In this document: positions 34,593 through 44,465 of the stretch, piece by piece
Layout of the letters: each line of letters opens with the position of its first letter
Numbering within the stretch: the stretch's first letter is position 1
Assembly (NCBI GenBank): GCA_005862285.1
Contig: SZXW01000010.1
Span: 857,138-921,137, forward strand
Length of the DNA: 64,000 nt
DNA from: Chlorobium sp.
GTDB lineage: Bacteria > Bacteroidota > Chlorobiia > Chlorobiales > Chlorobiaceae
Direction: 5' to 3'
The notes under the pieces: generated by a model
Told to the model about the DNA's origin: nothing
The model's database searches: none
What the model saw: only the letters and a program-made list of their open reading frames with translations
Program-made: the position numbers and the translations under genes

Positions 34593-35816
34593 ATGTCAAC
34601 AGATTTCTCCATCCTGCTTGCTGATCAGATTAGAGAACGAGCAAAAAAAATTTTTCCGGAAATAGTGGCAGTGAGACGTGATATCCATGCACATCCGGAG
34701 CTGTCCTACGAAGAATTCAGGACTACAGCCCTTATTTCCGATTACCTTCAACGTATTGGAATCACACCTGAACCACCAATTCTCGATACTGGGGTTGTGG
34801 CACTTTTGCAAGGAAACAAAACCATTTCCGGTAAAAGGAATGTTATCGCATTACGGGCAGATATCGACGCCCTGCCTTTAAACGAGGAAAACAGTCATGG
34901 CTTTTGTTCGCAGGAGGAAGGGAAAATGCATGCGTGCGGTCATGATATGCATACGGCAATGCTTCTCGGTGCAGCGAAAATCCTTTCGGAAATGAAAGAT
35001 GAACTGCAGGGCGATGTTCTTCTGATTTTTCAGCCTGCCGAGGAGAAAGCACCCGGAGGAGCAAAACCGCTGCTGGATGCCGGTCTCTTCCGGCGATTCA
35101 AACCGATGGCAGTATTGGGGCAGCATTGCTTTTCCACTGTTGAAGCCGGAAAAGCCGCATTTTGCAAAGGACCTTTCATGGCTGCTGCCGATGAATTGTA
35201 TATAACGGTAACAGGTATTGGTGGGCATGCATCTGCACCGCATAAAGCCGCAGACCCTGTGCTTGCTTCAGCTCATATAATAACAGCATTGCAGCATCTT
35301 GTAAGCCGGGTTGTTCATCCTCATGAACCTGCGGTTGTTTCGATAGCTTCCATACATGGCGGCAATGCGCCGAATGTCATTCCTCGAAAGGTGAACATGG
35401 CCGGTACGATGAGGACTATGAATGAAGAGGTCCGTTTTCTGCTTCATGAAAAATTGGAGCACACGGTCAAACATGTTGCAGCTGGAATGGGAGTGGAAGC
35501 ATCGGTAGAGATAGTCAGCGGTTATCCGGTTCTCAACAACAATCCTGCTGTTACCGAACAGGCAATGTCTCTGTGCGGTGAATATCTCGGTGCCGAAAAT
35601 GTGCAGCAATGTGAGCCAATCATGACAGCCGAAGATTTTGCCTACTATCTCCAGTTTTGCCCTGGAGCCTTCTGGCAGATCGGAACCGGCACTGTAAGTC
35701 AGGGAAAAGATAATTACCTTCATTCGCCGACATTCGATCCTGAAGAAAGCGCCTTACTTGCAGGATGCGGACTTCTTGCCTATACAGCCTGCAGATTTCT
35801 TGAACAGACAAGTTAG
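34593..35816 (+). CDS. M20-family amidohydrolase (HipO/IAA-amino-acid-hydrolase-like)
   Basis: 407 residues. Metal-binding and dimerisation motifs: ALRADIDALPLNEEN, MHACGHDMHTAMLLGAAKIL, LIFQPAEE followed by PGGAKPLLDAGLF, TGIGGHASAPHKAADP, and the C-terminal TAEDFAYYL. It should hydrolyse N-acyl amino acids or similar amides in the cytoplasm; the exact acyl group is unknown. Followed by a likely rho-independent terminator. Confidence 0.9.
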   Translation: MSTDFSILLADQIRERAKKIFPEIVAVRRDIHAHPELSYEEFRTTALISDYLQRIGITPEPPILDTGVVALLQGNKTISGKRNVIALRADIDALPLNEENSHGFCSQEEGKMHACGHDMHTAMLLGAAKILSEMKDELQGDVLLIFQPAEEKAPGGAKPLLDAGLFRRFKPMAVLGQHCFSTVEAGKAAFCKGPFMAAADELYITVTGIGGHASAPHKAADPVLASAHIITALQHLVSRVVHPHEPAVVSIASIHGGNAPNVIPRKVNMAGTMRTMNEEVRFLLHEKLEHTVKHVAAGMGVEASVEIVSGYPVLNNNPAVTEQAMSLCGEYLGAENVQQCEPIMTAEDFAYYLQFCPGAFWQIGTGTVSQGKDNYLHSPTFDPEESALLAGCGLLAYTACRFLEQTS

Positions 35817-35817
35817 A

Positions 35818-35843
35818 GCAGCTGAAACGGCTGCCTCTTTTTT
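35818..35843 (+). terminator. Rho-independent terminator of the M20 gene
   Basis: Short stem GCAGC (35818-35822) / GCTGC (35830-35834), extendable with a bulge, followed by CTCTTTTTT. Confidence 0.6.
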
Positions 35844-35905
35844 GATTCCGGAACAGCCGCTTTTCATGATGACTTCTGTTATCATTCACACTTTTTATAT
35901 CATCT

Positions 35906-36544
35906 TTAACGGCGATGACCACCACTACCAAGTCCTGATGGTGGACCAAAAGAACCTGGACCGGGATTGAAATCCGGGGCCGGTCCGCCATGTCCTCCAG
36001 GTCCACCCTGCCATGGACCAGATCCGTCTTTATGTTGCCAGCCTCCCGGACCCGCTCCTGATGGTTGGCCGGGATGCCCGAATCCTTCACCGGGGCCAGG
36101 GTTGCGATCTCTGCTACGGGGTTGATTGAAACGAACCCGGTCACGTTCGAAGATATTGTCCCAGTACCTGCGGTCATGTCTGCCATATTCCAGGTCACGG
36201 TACCTCCTTATATCATGCCACCGGTGTGTTCTGATCCTGTAGGGCAGGTCATAATCCCTGATGAAAACCCAGGGGCCATAATAAAATGGTGAGTAATACC
36301 AGATACCCTCCCAGAAAAGGAAATAGGAATTATCTAAAAAAATCATGTCATACGGGCTGCCGTATGATGTGTAAAAGCCGTAATCATCGAGATAGATAAA
36401 ATCCGGTCGGGTGTCGATCGCAAATTCAGGAGCTGTACTTCCCCCGTAAGCAACAAGCACATCTTCTCGTGCAAAAACATCAGCAGGGTTCGATCCTGAA
36501 AGCAATCCTGCGATTCCGAATGCTGTAAAAATATGGTATTTCAT
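35906..36544 (-). CDS. Exported Tyr- and Gly/Pro-rich protein
   Basis: 212 residues. Signal peptide (about 1-25, ending DVFARE). The middle is rich in Tyr, Trp, Arg and Asp (FWEGIWYYSPFYYGPWVF, RWHDIRRYRDLEYGRHDRRY). The last 65 residues are low-complexity Gly/Pro/His (PGQPSGAGPGGWQHKDGSG). No known family. Likely a cell-envelope or surface protein of low structural order at its C-terminus. Confidence 0.7.
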   Translation of the reverse strand: MKYHIFTAFGIAGLLSGSNPADVFAREDVLVAYGGSTAPEFAIDTRPDFIYLDDYGFYTSYGSPYDMIFLDNSYFLFWEGIWYYSPFYYGPWVFIRDYDLPYRIRTHRWHDIRRYRDLEYGRHDRRYWDNIFERDRVRFNQPRSRDRNPGPGEGFGHPGQPSGAGPGGWQHKDGSGPWQGGPGGHGGPAPDFNPGPGSFGPPSGLGSGGHRR

Positions 36545-36778
36545 CGCTATATAATTAATTTAAAAGTACTTATGATTTACAATGCCTATGCTGATGCCGG
36601 TACCTGTATCTATATTATTCGACGCTTTAACAATTAATTTCCTGCTTGAACACTTCTATCCGGTTGTTAGTGCTGGAGTTTTATGTATAATATTCCCTCT
36701 TTTATTTGCATTTGTGATTTTCCTCGGCGAGCGTAGTAACAGTGCCTGTAAATAATTCTGAAAAAAAGATTTATATAG

Positions 36779-37840
36779 TTGAAAGAAGAGAAAGTCTCAT
36801 CGCAGTATATGGTGCAGCTGGATGCTTTGCGGGCATTTGCTGTCGGAGCGGTAATTGTTCATCATTTCGTCCCCGGCGCTCTGGAGGGAGGTGGATATAT
36901 AGGCGTCAAGCTGTTCTTTTGCATAAGCGGATTTTTAATTACCGGTATTTTGTTGAAAGCCCGCAAAGATGCTGATGAAAATAAATACACAAGAAAAGAA
37001 CTGTTATGGAAATTTTATGTTCGCCGCTTCCTGCGAATATTTCCATTGTATTACCTCGTTATCGGTGTAACGTTTGCAATCAATCTCGATCCTGTCCGGA
37101 AAATTCTTGTCTGGCTTCTGTCGTACACCCTGAATATCCATATGGCTGCTCAAGGCTGGTATGAGCTTTATTTTTCACACTTCTGGAGCCTCGCTGTCGA
37201 GGAGCAGTTCTATATTTTCTGGCCCTGGATTATACTGTTTCTCAAGCGGGAGTGGCTGTTGCCGGCAATAATCTCAATCATCTTTGTCGGGCCTCTCTAT
37301 CGTTTGTCATATGTGGTTTCGCATTATGAAAACATGACGGCACTTTCAACATACATTTCAACATTTTCGTCACTTGATCATTTGGGTTTTGGTTCTTTAC
37401 TGGCTTTACTGGTGTCGAAAAAAAATAAGAGTTTATTGTCTGAATATTCGTATTTGTTTTTTTTGTTTTCAACGGTTCTGTATTTCGGGATCACAAATTA
37501 TATGAATAATGATGTCAATCTTGTTTTGGCAGACAGCGTTACCGCAATCATTTTTTGTTGTATAATTTATTGGATGAGCCAAAGGGTTGATAAGCCATTG
37601 GCGCATATTCTTGAATGGAAACCATTGCTTTATATGGGAAGGATCAGCTATGGCTTGTATGTGTACCATCCTTTTATGCCTTTCCTGGCAATATGGCTGC
37701 TTCTGAAGTTTGGAATACAGGCGGAACTGTATTCATTTCCGGTGGTCAGTATCGCATTGGTTTTAACGATAATGATATCATCGGTGTCGTGGCATTTTTT
37801 TGAAAAGCCGATCAACGACCTGAAGAAACATTTCGTATAA
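36779..37840 (+). CDS. Acyltransferase-3 family membrane protein (OafA-like)
   Basis: 353 residues if the TTG at 36779 is used; an ATG at 36809 gives 343 and keeps the conserved start MVQLDALRAFAVGAVIVHHF. About ten membrane helices. Family motifs: the N-terminal Arg-His block (LRAF, IVHHF), FYVRRFLRIFPLYYLVI and FWSLAVEEQFYIFWPW. Such proteins O-acetylate surface polysaccharide or lipid-linked sugars across the membrane. It converges on the polysaccharide operon and probably decorates its product. The start codon is uncertain because no ribosome site is clear for either. Confidence 0.85.
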   Translation: MKEEKVSSQYMVQLDALRAFAVGAVIVHHFVPGALEGGGYIGVKLFFCISGFLITGILLKARKDADENKYTRKELLWKFYVRRFLRIFPLYYLVIGVTFAINLDPVRKILVWLLSYTLNIHMAAQGWYELYFSHFWSLAVEEQFYIFWPWIILFLKREWLLPAIISIIFVGPLYRLSYVVSHYENMTALSTYISTFSSLDHLGFGSLLALLVSKKNKSLLSEYSYLFFLFSTVLYFGITNYMNNDVNLVLADSVTAIIFCCIIYWMSQRVDKPLAHILEWKPLLYMGRISYGLYVYHPFMPFLAIWLLLKFGIQAELYSFPVVSIALVLTIMISSVSWHFFEKPINDLKKHFV

Positions 37841-37871
37841 GTAAAACCATTATTATGTCGTTTCTGCCGGA

Positions 37872-39017
37872 TTACAAACCGATTTTATTCAGGCTCGATT
37901 GCAGTATTCTGGTGGTATCGAGATACTCTTCGGCGATTTCCCTCGCACATTTCGAGTGATGCCGGGGGTTGCTCAGGATGTTGTCGAAAGCCGAAACTGC
38001 TTCTTCAATATCGTTCACGGCAAATAATCCGTTTCCACAGGGCAGATGTCTGCTGAAGCCTGTTTCCTGCATGACCACCGGTCTCCCAAGAGCGAGGTAG
38101 ACTGCGCTGCGGTCGCTGAACCATCCTGAAGATGTAGTAACGTAACAGTGTTTGCAGACACTGAACTCTCCTGCTGAAGCGATCACATAGTCGATGAAGG
38201 AGTCGAGCGATATGGTGACCTGATGGGGATTTCGAAGATGCCACCCATATCCGGACAACGTTTTTTCAGGTACTTCTTTACCGGCAGCGGCAAGTTCAAG
38301 ACTGGCTTTTGTGAACCTGGGCAGTTCCATGAATTTCGGAAATTCGATATCCTTGTTTCCGTACTGTTTGCCCTCGAACTCAACCATATCGAATGACTGC
38401 CAGTTCATGATGGAAGTGAACATTCCGTCTGCAGGAGCGGGGTGAGGGTGGTACAAAGCGGTATCTACAGGATGATAGAGCGTAAGCCATTCTATTCCGG
38501 CCGTCGGGATTGTGCATCCCGGAGTGCCGATATTTTTTCCATTTGAAAAGTAGAAATCATATTCCCGAAGCAATTTCCCTTCACGCCGTTTCATTTCCAT
38601 TTTCATCTGTACGAATCCCGGATCTCCATCGATAAAGATTTTGATGCGTGTTTTTTCTGCTTCCTGCAGCCATGCACCGTGGGTTCCCATATCGATAAAG
38701 AGATCGGCTGACCGGAAAATATCTTCAATTTCATTTTTCCGGAGGCCATGATAATTTCCATCGTAATCGACGAAGCAGATCCTCTTCTGCATGTCGATGC
38801 GTGCAAGTACGTTCCTGACGACACTTAGTCCGTAAGAGGCATCGTTGGTCATTATCTGCTGCTCGGGATCGAAACATTCTCCCCAGTAAAGCGCCTTTTC
38901 AACAAAGAATACCTCGTGACCAAGGCGCTGCAATCCGGTCAGGTACTGCAGAACCCAGGACATTGCTGCACCGAGGGGGTAACGGACCATCCAGGACCCG
39001 ACGATAATTCTTGCCAT
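37872..39017 (-). CDS. Glycosyltransferase-like protein (paralogue of 41458-42606)
   Basis: 381 residues with a GT-B-like outline: SWVLQYLTGLQRLGHEVFFVE at the N-terminus and, near the C-terminus, SSGWFSDRSAVYLALGRPVVMQETGFSRHLPCGNGLFAV, resembling the nucleotide-sugar binding half of GT1/GT4 enzymes. It shares this order and several phrases with the gene at 41458-42606. It is the last gene of the minus-strand polysaccharide run. Donor and acceptor are unknown. Confidence 0.75.
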   Translation of the reverse strand: MARIIVGSWMVRYPLGAAMSWVLQYLTGLQRLGHEVFFVEKALYWGECFDPEQQIMTNDASYGLSVVRNVLARIDMQKRICFVDYDGNYHGLRKNEIEDIFRSADLFIDMGTHGAWLQEAEKTRIKIFIDGDPGFVQMKMEMKRREGKLLREYDFYFSNGKNIGTPGCTIPTAGIEWLTLYHPVDTALYHPHPAPADGMFTSIMNWQSFDMVEFEGKQYGNKDIEFPKFMELPRFTKASLELAAAGKEVPEKTLSGYGWHLRNPHQVTISLDSFIDYVIASAGEFSVCKHCYVTTSSGWFSDRSAVYLALGRPVVMQETGFSRHLPCGNGLFAVNDIEEAVSAFDNILSNPRHHSKCAREIAEEYLDTTRILQSSLNKIGL

Positions 39018-39085
39018 AACTTATGAAATCTGTTTCAGCTTTAAATGGTTATCTCAATGAATGAAAAAAGGTTGATGAGAACGTA

Positions 39086-40216
39086 CTATTCTCTGATGCT
39101 TGAAAAGATCATGCCAAGAACCTCGGCTTGGTCCTCACTTGTCAATTTCGGCCACAGCGGAAGTCTCAACAGCCTTTCGCTGAGATTTTCCGTATATGTC
39201 ATTTTTCCATGGACTCTCCCATATTTTCTGCCGGCAGGGGAGTTGTGCAGAGGAATGTAATGAAAAACGGTTCCTATCCCTTTTTCCTTGCATTTTGAAA
39301 GGATGCGGTTCCTTTGTTCGCGTGATTCCAGCAAGATATAATACAGGTGTGCGTTATGACGGCAGCCATCCGGAATGACAGGACGTGAGATGAACCCTTT
39401 TGCTTCGAGTTCAGCCAGAGACCTGTGGTATTCGTTCCAGATGTCGATTCTCCGGGCAGTTATGCTTTCGGCATATTCCAGCTGGGCATAGAGGCACGCT
39501 GCGATTATTTCGCTTGGCAGGAAGGAGGAGCCTATGTCCATCCATGTATATTTATCCACATGGCCGCGAAAAAACTGGCTTCTGTTGGTGCCTTTTTCCC
39601 TGACGATCTCCGATCGTTCGATATATCTCGGGTCGTTTACAATCACAGCCCCCCCCTCGCCGGATGTGATGTTTTTGGTTTCATGGAAACTCAAAGCTCC
39701 GAAATTGCCTATGGTTCCAAGGGCTTTTCCTTTGTAGGTGGACATGATGCCCTGTGCTGCATCTTCAATAACCAGCAGGTTGTGGCGTGAGGCTATATCC
39801 ATGATCGTATCCATTTCACAGGCAACCCCGGCATAATGAACAGGCACGATTGCCCTGGTTCGCGGAGTGATTGCCGCTTCGATCAGATTTTCGTCGATAT
39901 TGAGCGTGTCAGGGCGAATGTCGACAAAAACCGGAACGCCTCCGCGCAGAACGAAAGCATTTGCCGTGGAAACAAACGTATAGGATGGCATGATAACCTC
40001 GTCACCGGGTTGAACATCCGCGAGAATGGCGGTCATTTCGAGAGCTCCGGTACAAGAGTGGGTCAGCAGGGCTTTCGGGCAGCCTGTATGCTGCTCTATC
40101 CAGTTCTGACAGTTTTTTGTGAAATCTCCGTCACCGGCGGTCTGTCCTGAAAGTAGAGCCTCGGTTATGTATTCTATCTCTTTGCCGGCCAGGAATGGCT
40201 TGTTGAATGGGATCAT
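39086..40216 (-). CDS. dTDP-4-amino-4,6-dideoxygalactose transaminase (WecE/RffA-like)
   Basis: About 376 residues from the ATG at 40216 (MIPFNKPFLAGKEIEYI, the standard WecE start); a TTG twelve codons upstream overlaps the previous gene. PLP-dependent DegT/DnrJ/EryC1/StrS fold: AILADVQPGDEVIMPSYTF, VIEDAAQGI and LSFHETKNITSGEGG with the Schiff-base lysine. It transfers an amino group from glutamate to a 4-keto-6-deoxy sugar nucleotide. The two hexapeptide acyltransferases just upstream in the operon suggest the amino sugar is then N-acylated. Confidence 0.88.
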   Translation of the reverse strand: MIPFNKPFLAGKEIEYITEALLSGQTAGDGDFTKNCQNWIEQHTGCPKALLTHSCTGALEMTAILADVQPGDEVIMPSYTFVSTANAFVLRGGVPVFVDIRPDTLNIDENLIEAAITPRTRAIVPVHYAGVACEMDTIMDIASRHNLLVIEDAAQGIMSTYKGKALGTIGNFGALSFHETKNITSGEGGAVIVNDPRYIERSEIVREKGTNRSQFFRGHVDKYTWMDIGSSFLPSEIIAACLYAQLEYAESITARRIDIWNEYHRSLAELEAKGFISRPVIPDGCRHNAHLYYILLESREQRNRILSKCKEKGIGTVFHYIPLHNSPAGRKYGRVHGKMTYTENLSERLLRLPLWPKLTSEDQAEVLGMIFSSIRE

Positions 40217-40226
40217 GTTTTCTGCT

Positions 40227-40856
40227 TTAATGTCTGATATCCGAGGGATCAAGTTTTCTTAAAATTTTTCCTGGATTGCCTGCAACAACCGAATATTCGG
40301 GAATAACTCCGGATACAACAGATTTGCAGCCTATGATTGAGCCCCTGCCTATACAAGTGCCCGGCAGTACGAGAGCTCCGAATCCAATCCAGACATTATC
40401 TTCGATGGTAACCGGAGCAGCTTCCGAAAAAGGCATCTGGCGTTCCGGAGATCGCGAAATGTTTTCAAGAAGAGCCCGCCGGGCATGGAGAGGGAGGTTG
40501 CCTCCCATGTAATTATCGGTGATGATCGCACCCCATGAGGACATGAAATAATCTCCGATCGTGATCTTTTCAGTGCATATCATCATCGTCCCCTGAACAA
40601 TGGCATATCTGCCTACACTGATCCGGCTTTTTCCTGTTGTGACAAAGGTTGCCTGATCGTAACATCCGCTTGCGTCTCCAAGGACCATCGCATCGTTCGA
40701 ATCGCTGAAAAACATGTCGAACTCGTAGGAGGATGCTATATAAACGTTATCACCCAGATGTACATTCGAGGGAATGAGACCATCGAACCAGTCGTAGGGG
40801 ATTTTACGGCCTCCCGAACCGGTTGGTTCAACTGATTGTGTAATGTTTTCTTTCAT
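40227..40856 (-). CDS. Hexapeptide-repeat (LbH) acyltransferase
   Basis: 209 residues. Left-handed beta-helix repeats through the whole chain, for example ISVGRYAIVQGT, ITIGDYFMSSWGAIITD and VTIEDNVWIGFGALVLPGTCIGRGSIIGCKSVV. It is probably an acetyl-CoA-dependent O- or N-acetyltransferase for a sugar. Its start overlaps the stop of the preceding acyltransferase gene by 4 bp (ATGA), and the aminotransferase follows after 10 bp, so the three are a tight unit. Confidence 0.85.
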   Translation of the reverse strand: MKENITQSVEPTGSGGRKIPYDWFDGLIPSNVHLGDNVYIASSYEFDMFFSDSNDAMVLGDASGCYDQATFVTTGKSRISVGRYAIVQGTMMICTEKITIGDYFMSSWGAIITDNYMGGNLPLHARRALLENISRSPERQMPFSEAAPVTIEDNVWIGFGALVLPGTCIGRGSIIGCKSVVSGVIPEYSVVAGNPGKILRKLDPSDIRH

Positions 40857-41434
40857 GACACTAACTTTGCCGGATTACCAGAGACCCGCCCACCAGCCGG
40901 CACGTCGCTAACGACCACAGAACCGGGTTCAATTACAGCACCTTTGCCGATTCTCACCCCCTTGAGTATGGTAGCATTGAATCCGATCCATACATCATCC
41001 TCGATAATGACTTCTGCCGAGCCGATCACGGGACGGTTGGCACGGTTGCCTGTGGGAGAGAGAGCAAGGATATCTTCCATTCTTTTCAGAGGATCAAGAG
41101 GATGGAAATCCGAATCAACTATTGTCGTCCCTACAGCGATGAACACCCTCGAACCTATGGATATTCTCTTTGCCGATACAAGAGCGGCGTTTGACAGATA
41201 ACAGTAATCTCCGATTTCAATGACGCCGTTCGTTTCTGTCGCGAGCGATGATCGCCACAAGGTAACATTGGTGCCGACGACAAGCGCAGGGTTTAAAAGA
41301 GAATGAAACTCCCTGAATGAGTTGGTTGAATCGATCATGGTATTTGATCCGGCAACGATATTGAGCGGGATCGATCCTTTGAACCAGTCTCCTTCATAGG
41401 TTGCTCCGGGACAGAGCGGGTATAAATGTTCCAT
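40853..41434 (-). CDS. Hexapeptide-repeat (LbH) acyltransferase, second copy
   Basis: 193 residues. LbH repeats such as IEIGDYCYLSNAALVSAKRISIGSRVFIAVGTTIVD and VIIEDDVWIGFNATILKGVRIGKGAVIEPGSVV. It shares the opening layout (DWFKGSIPLNI versus DWFDGLIPSNV) with its downstream neighbour, so the two are a tandem paralogous pair that may acylate different positions or form a mixed trimer (inference). Coupled by a 4-bp overlap to the next gene. Confidence 0.85.
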   Translation of the reverse strand: MEHLYPLCPGATYEGDWFKGSIPLNIVAGSNTMIDSTNSFREFHSLLNPALVVGTNVTLWRSSLATETNGVIEIGDYCYLSNAALVSAKRISIGSRVFIAVGTTIVDSDFHPLDPLKRMEDILALSPTGNRANRPVIGSAEVIIEDDVWIGFNATILKGVRIGKGAVIEPGSVVVSDVPAGGRVSGNPAKLVS

Positions 41435-41457
41435 ATTTTCTCGTTGAACACTCGTTT

Positions 41458-42606
41458 TCAGATGGCTTTGAGCATGTCTCCCAATACTTTCCGATGATCG
41501 AAAAAAGACTCGGCGATTTCCCTGGCGCTTTTTGAATGATGTTTCCAGTTTGCCGATATTTCCCTGACTGCGTCAAGCGCTTCGGATTTATTGACGAATG
41601 AAAACAGGCCGTTTCCTGCAGGATAATATCGTGACCAGCAGGTATCCTGGGTAATGACCGGTCTTCCTGCAGCGAGATAACAGGCGGATCTTCCGGAAAA
41701 CCACCCGGTGTTCGCCTTGACGTACGTTTCCTTTGCTACCGAAATTTCTGCTTTAGAATCGTTGATAAACGACTGGTACTGTTGATAATCTCCGATGACA
41801 ATGTCAGGCAGCACGATCTGCCATCCGGCCTTTGTAAGCCGGGAATGGTCGTCTTCGCTCAGTTTGTTGACTGCCATGGTAAAGGTTTCCCTTTTCGCTT
41901 CTGCCGGAACATCGAGTATGATCGGAAAGGTCAGATTTTTCTGGCCCCATTCCCGGCCGTCATATTCGAGCGGTTTGCCGGCATTCCAGTTCATGACGGT
42001 CGTATAAGGCTTTTTCCTGTCACCGTTGTCTTTTACCGGCCAGTATTCAAGACATATCGGCTGTCTTGTAACAATCCATGAAAAAGGTGAAGTCGGAACA
42101 AGACAATCAGGGCTGTTGATATTTTCCCCGAAGGAAAAATGATGCGTATACAAGTATGCGTTTTCCAGTGATTCCTGCTTTGTATGGATTTGGATCTGGG
42201 TGAACATCGGATCCGAATCCAGCAGTATCCTGACCGGTATACGAAGGTATTCTTCACGCATGACATTTGCCCACGACACATTGATCAGTATATCTGCTTT
42301 CCGGCAGATCGTTATGTATTCCTCCTCCGATTTCCCGTAAATATTTTTTGTCACTTCATCCCGGTAAATCCACCGGTCTCCAACCCCGAATTCCTCCATG
42401 ATGGTTTGCAACCGCTGAATTGTCGAATAGCTGTCATCACCCGTGGAACAGCAAACGGGGTAGCACATCGTGTCTTCAAGGTAATACACGTCATGTCCCA
42501 TTTCAAGAAAGCCCAGTAGGTACTGTATGTAATCCCAGACAATGCCTCCTGAATGGAGCAGTCCGATGTATCCTCCCACTAAAACAGTCAACTTTTCAGA
42601 ACGCAT
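41458..42606 (-). CDS. Glycosyltransferase-like protein (paralogue of 37872-39017)
   Basis: 382 residues. N-terminus VWDYIQYLLGFLEMGHDVYYLED and C-terminal NTGWFSGRSACYLAAGRPVITQDTCWSRYYPAGNGLFSF parallel the gene at 37872-39017, including HHSKSAREIAE near the end. Both look like GT-B enzymes without a standard named family. Its position just upstream of the acyltransferase-aminotransferase genes suggests it handles that sugar. Confidence 0.75.
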   Translation of the reverse strand: MRSEKLTVLVGGYIGLLHSGGIVWDYIQYLLGFLEMGHDVYYLEDTMCYPVCCSTGDDSYSTIQRLQTIMEEFGVGDRWIYRDEVTKNIYGKSEEEYITICRKADILINVSWANVMREEYLRIPVRILLDSDPMFTQIQIHTKQESLENAYLYTHHFSFGENINSPDCLVPTSPFSWIVTRQPICLEYWPVKDNGDRKKPYTTVMNWNAGKPLEYDGREWGQKNLTFPIILDVPAEAKRETFTMAVNKLSEDDHSRLTKAGWQIVLPDIVIGDYQQYQSFINDSKAEISVAKETYVKANTGWFSGRSACYLAAGRPVITQDTCWSRYYPAGNGLFSFVNKSEALDAVREISANWKHHSKSAREIAESFFDHRKVLGDMLKAI

Positions 42607-42701
42607 TTTCTACGGTTGTATAATTTGAAGTGATAAAACTTCCGTTCACCTGCCGGCTTCCAGTGTTTTGCTTCCGGGAGATCAGTTCTGAACCCATGAT
42701 T

Positions 42702-44465
42702 TCACGATTTGCGGTGCAGACTTTCCGGAATATCAGAACTGATGGTTGTGATTTTTCCGTTTTCAATCTTCAACAGGAGGTCACAATCCTCGAGAGTTGT
42801 CAGCCTGTGAGCGATCATAAGGGTCGTGCGGTTGTTCATGAGCCGTTTCATGGCATCGATTATTTCTGTTTCAGTACTGATATCGACAGAGCTTGTCGGT
42901 TCGTCGAGAATCAGGATCGGTGCATTTTTAAGAAAAGCTCTCGCAAGTGATATTCTCTGACGCTCGCCTCCCGACAATCGCATTCCCCGTTCACCGACCA
43001 GCGTGTTGTACCCGTCGGGAAAAGAAGAAATGAAGTCATGTGCATTGGCCGACCTGGCCGCATCAATGATCTCCTGCTGGGTTGCATTGACTTTTCCGTA
43101 GGCGATATTCTCGGCGATCGTTGTCGAAAACAGCAACGGTTCCTGCAGTACGATGCTGAACTGCCGGAGAAGGTCTTCGTGTTTATACTCTTTTATATCA
43201 TGTCCGTCAAGAAGGATTTTCCCTGACGATGGATCGTAAAACCTGGTCAACAGATTGATCATGGTCGTTTTTCCGGATCCGGTTCTGCCGACGATACCGA
43301 CCTTGCTCCCTTCAGGTATCGAAAAGGAGATATCGCTGATAACCTGCTGCTCCGGAGTGTAACCGAACGAAACATGCGAAAATTCTATGTTTCCCTGCGC
43401 TTTTTTCAGTGGGCGGGCATCAATTCTGTCCTTGATTTCGGGATCCATATCCAGCAGCTGCAAAGCCCTGCCTGCACTGGAGAGTCCGTTTTGCAGCGTG
43501 GCAATCTGTTTTCCGATTGATTCGAGGGGTTTGTAGAGTTCCACAAGGTAGGTCATGACCAGCAGAAGGTTGCCCAGGGTCAATTGTCCGGACAAAACAT
43601 GCTGTCCGCCGATAAACAGGACCAGGGCGGTTCCAAGGGCCATTGCACAGGCAACGATGAGAGAAAAGGCACTTTCGATGAAGACAACTTTCAGATTGGC
43701 GTTTACACCCTGGGATGCGAGTTTCCTGAACCTTTTGTGCTCCCGTTTTTCCTGGCCGAAAGCTTTCACCACCCTCAGGGAAGTAAGTCCTTCCTGCAGA
43801 GCGGACAACGCGGATGTTTCGAGTGATTTGACCGTATCCCACTGATTCCGAAGCTTGTTTTTGAAAAACCGGGTGGAAAAATAAATGATCGGTGAAACCG
43901 TCAGTGCAACGAGGGCCAGCTGCCAGTCGATCAGGAACGTCACCCAGAGCATTCCGGCAAAGGTGAATGCCGCTTTTATGAATGGAGAAATACCGTATAT
44001 GAGGACCCACTGAATGTTGGGAGCATCCCATTGAATGCGGTAGATGGCATCCGAAGTTCCCTGGGAATCGTGGTATGCAAGAGAAAGGCGCTGTGCGTGA
44101 TAGAGAAGGTTTGAGCGGAAATCGAGCGACAGTTTTTCTCCTGTGTAGGACTGCAGCAGCCAGCTGCCGAACCCGTGAAGCTGCATTACAATGGCAATGA
44201 GTACAACAGAAACTGTCGCGATGAAAAGGAGCGAGCCTTTCGATGAACCCAATGCTGATGGAAGAATTGCGTTCATGAAATCAGGAAGCGCAAGGTTGTT
44301 GATGACGGAGTCGACGACGATTTTAAGCGGAAGCGGTGTCAGAAGGGCAAGCGGAGCCGCAAGCAGATCTACAACGCAAATGAGGCTTATCAGTAACCAG
44401 TAGGGACGGGCAAAGAGAAAAAGTCTTTTTAAAATTTGCCGGTCTGAATACTGCTCTTCATGCAT
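42702..44465 (-). CDS. ABC exporter, MsbA-like half-transporter
   Basis: About 587 residues. Six membrane helices (about 20-320) and a nucleotide-binding domain with Walker A GRTGSGKTT, signature LSGGERQR and Walker B LILDEPTSSVD. It acts as a homodimeric exporter of lipids or lipid-linked glycans. The ATG at 44465 overlaps the stop of the GH-GT2 gene by 8 bp (ATGCATGA), which indicates translational coupling and a shared pathway. Confidence 0.92.
   Translation of the reverse strand: MHEEQYSDRQILKRLFLFARPYWLLISLICVVDLLAAPLALLTPLPLKIVVDSVINNLALPDFMNAILPSALGSSKGSLLFIATVSVVLIAIVMQLHGFGSWLLQSYTGEKLSLDFRSNLLYHAQRLSLAYHDSQGTSDAIYRIQWDAPNIQWVLIYGISPFIKAAFTFAGMLWVTFLIDWQLALVALTVSPIIYFSTRFFKNKLRNQWDTVKSLETSALSALQEGLTSLRVVKAFGQEKREHKRFRKLASQGVNANLKVVFIESAFSLIVACAMALGTALVLFIGGQHVLSGQLTLGNLLLVMTYLVELYKPLESIGKQIATLQNGLSSAGRALQLLDMDPEIKDRIDARPLKKAQGNIEFSHVSFGYTPEQQVISDISFSIPEGSKVGIVGRTGSGKTTMINLLTRFYDPSSGKILLDGHDIKEYKHEDLLRQFSIVLQEPLLFSTTIAENIAYGKVNATQQEIIDAARSANAHDFISSFPDGYNTLVGERGMRLSGGERQRISLARAFLKNAPILILDEPTSSVDISTETEIIDAMKRLMNNRTTLMIAHRLTTLEDCDLLLKIENGKITTISSDIPESLHRKS

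Noticed and set aside
36742..36975. Frameshift in the acyltransferase-3 gene joining an upstream frame
   Set aside because: The upstream frame (VPVNNSEKKIYIVERRES) does not look like a lost N-terminus; the downstream frame already has the complete conserved start.
39086..40216. Second PLP enzyme as an autoinducer synthase
   Set aside because: Clear WecE/RffA-type sugar aminotransferase inside a polysaccharide operon.
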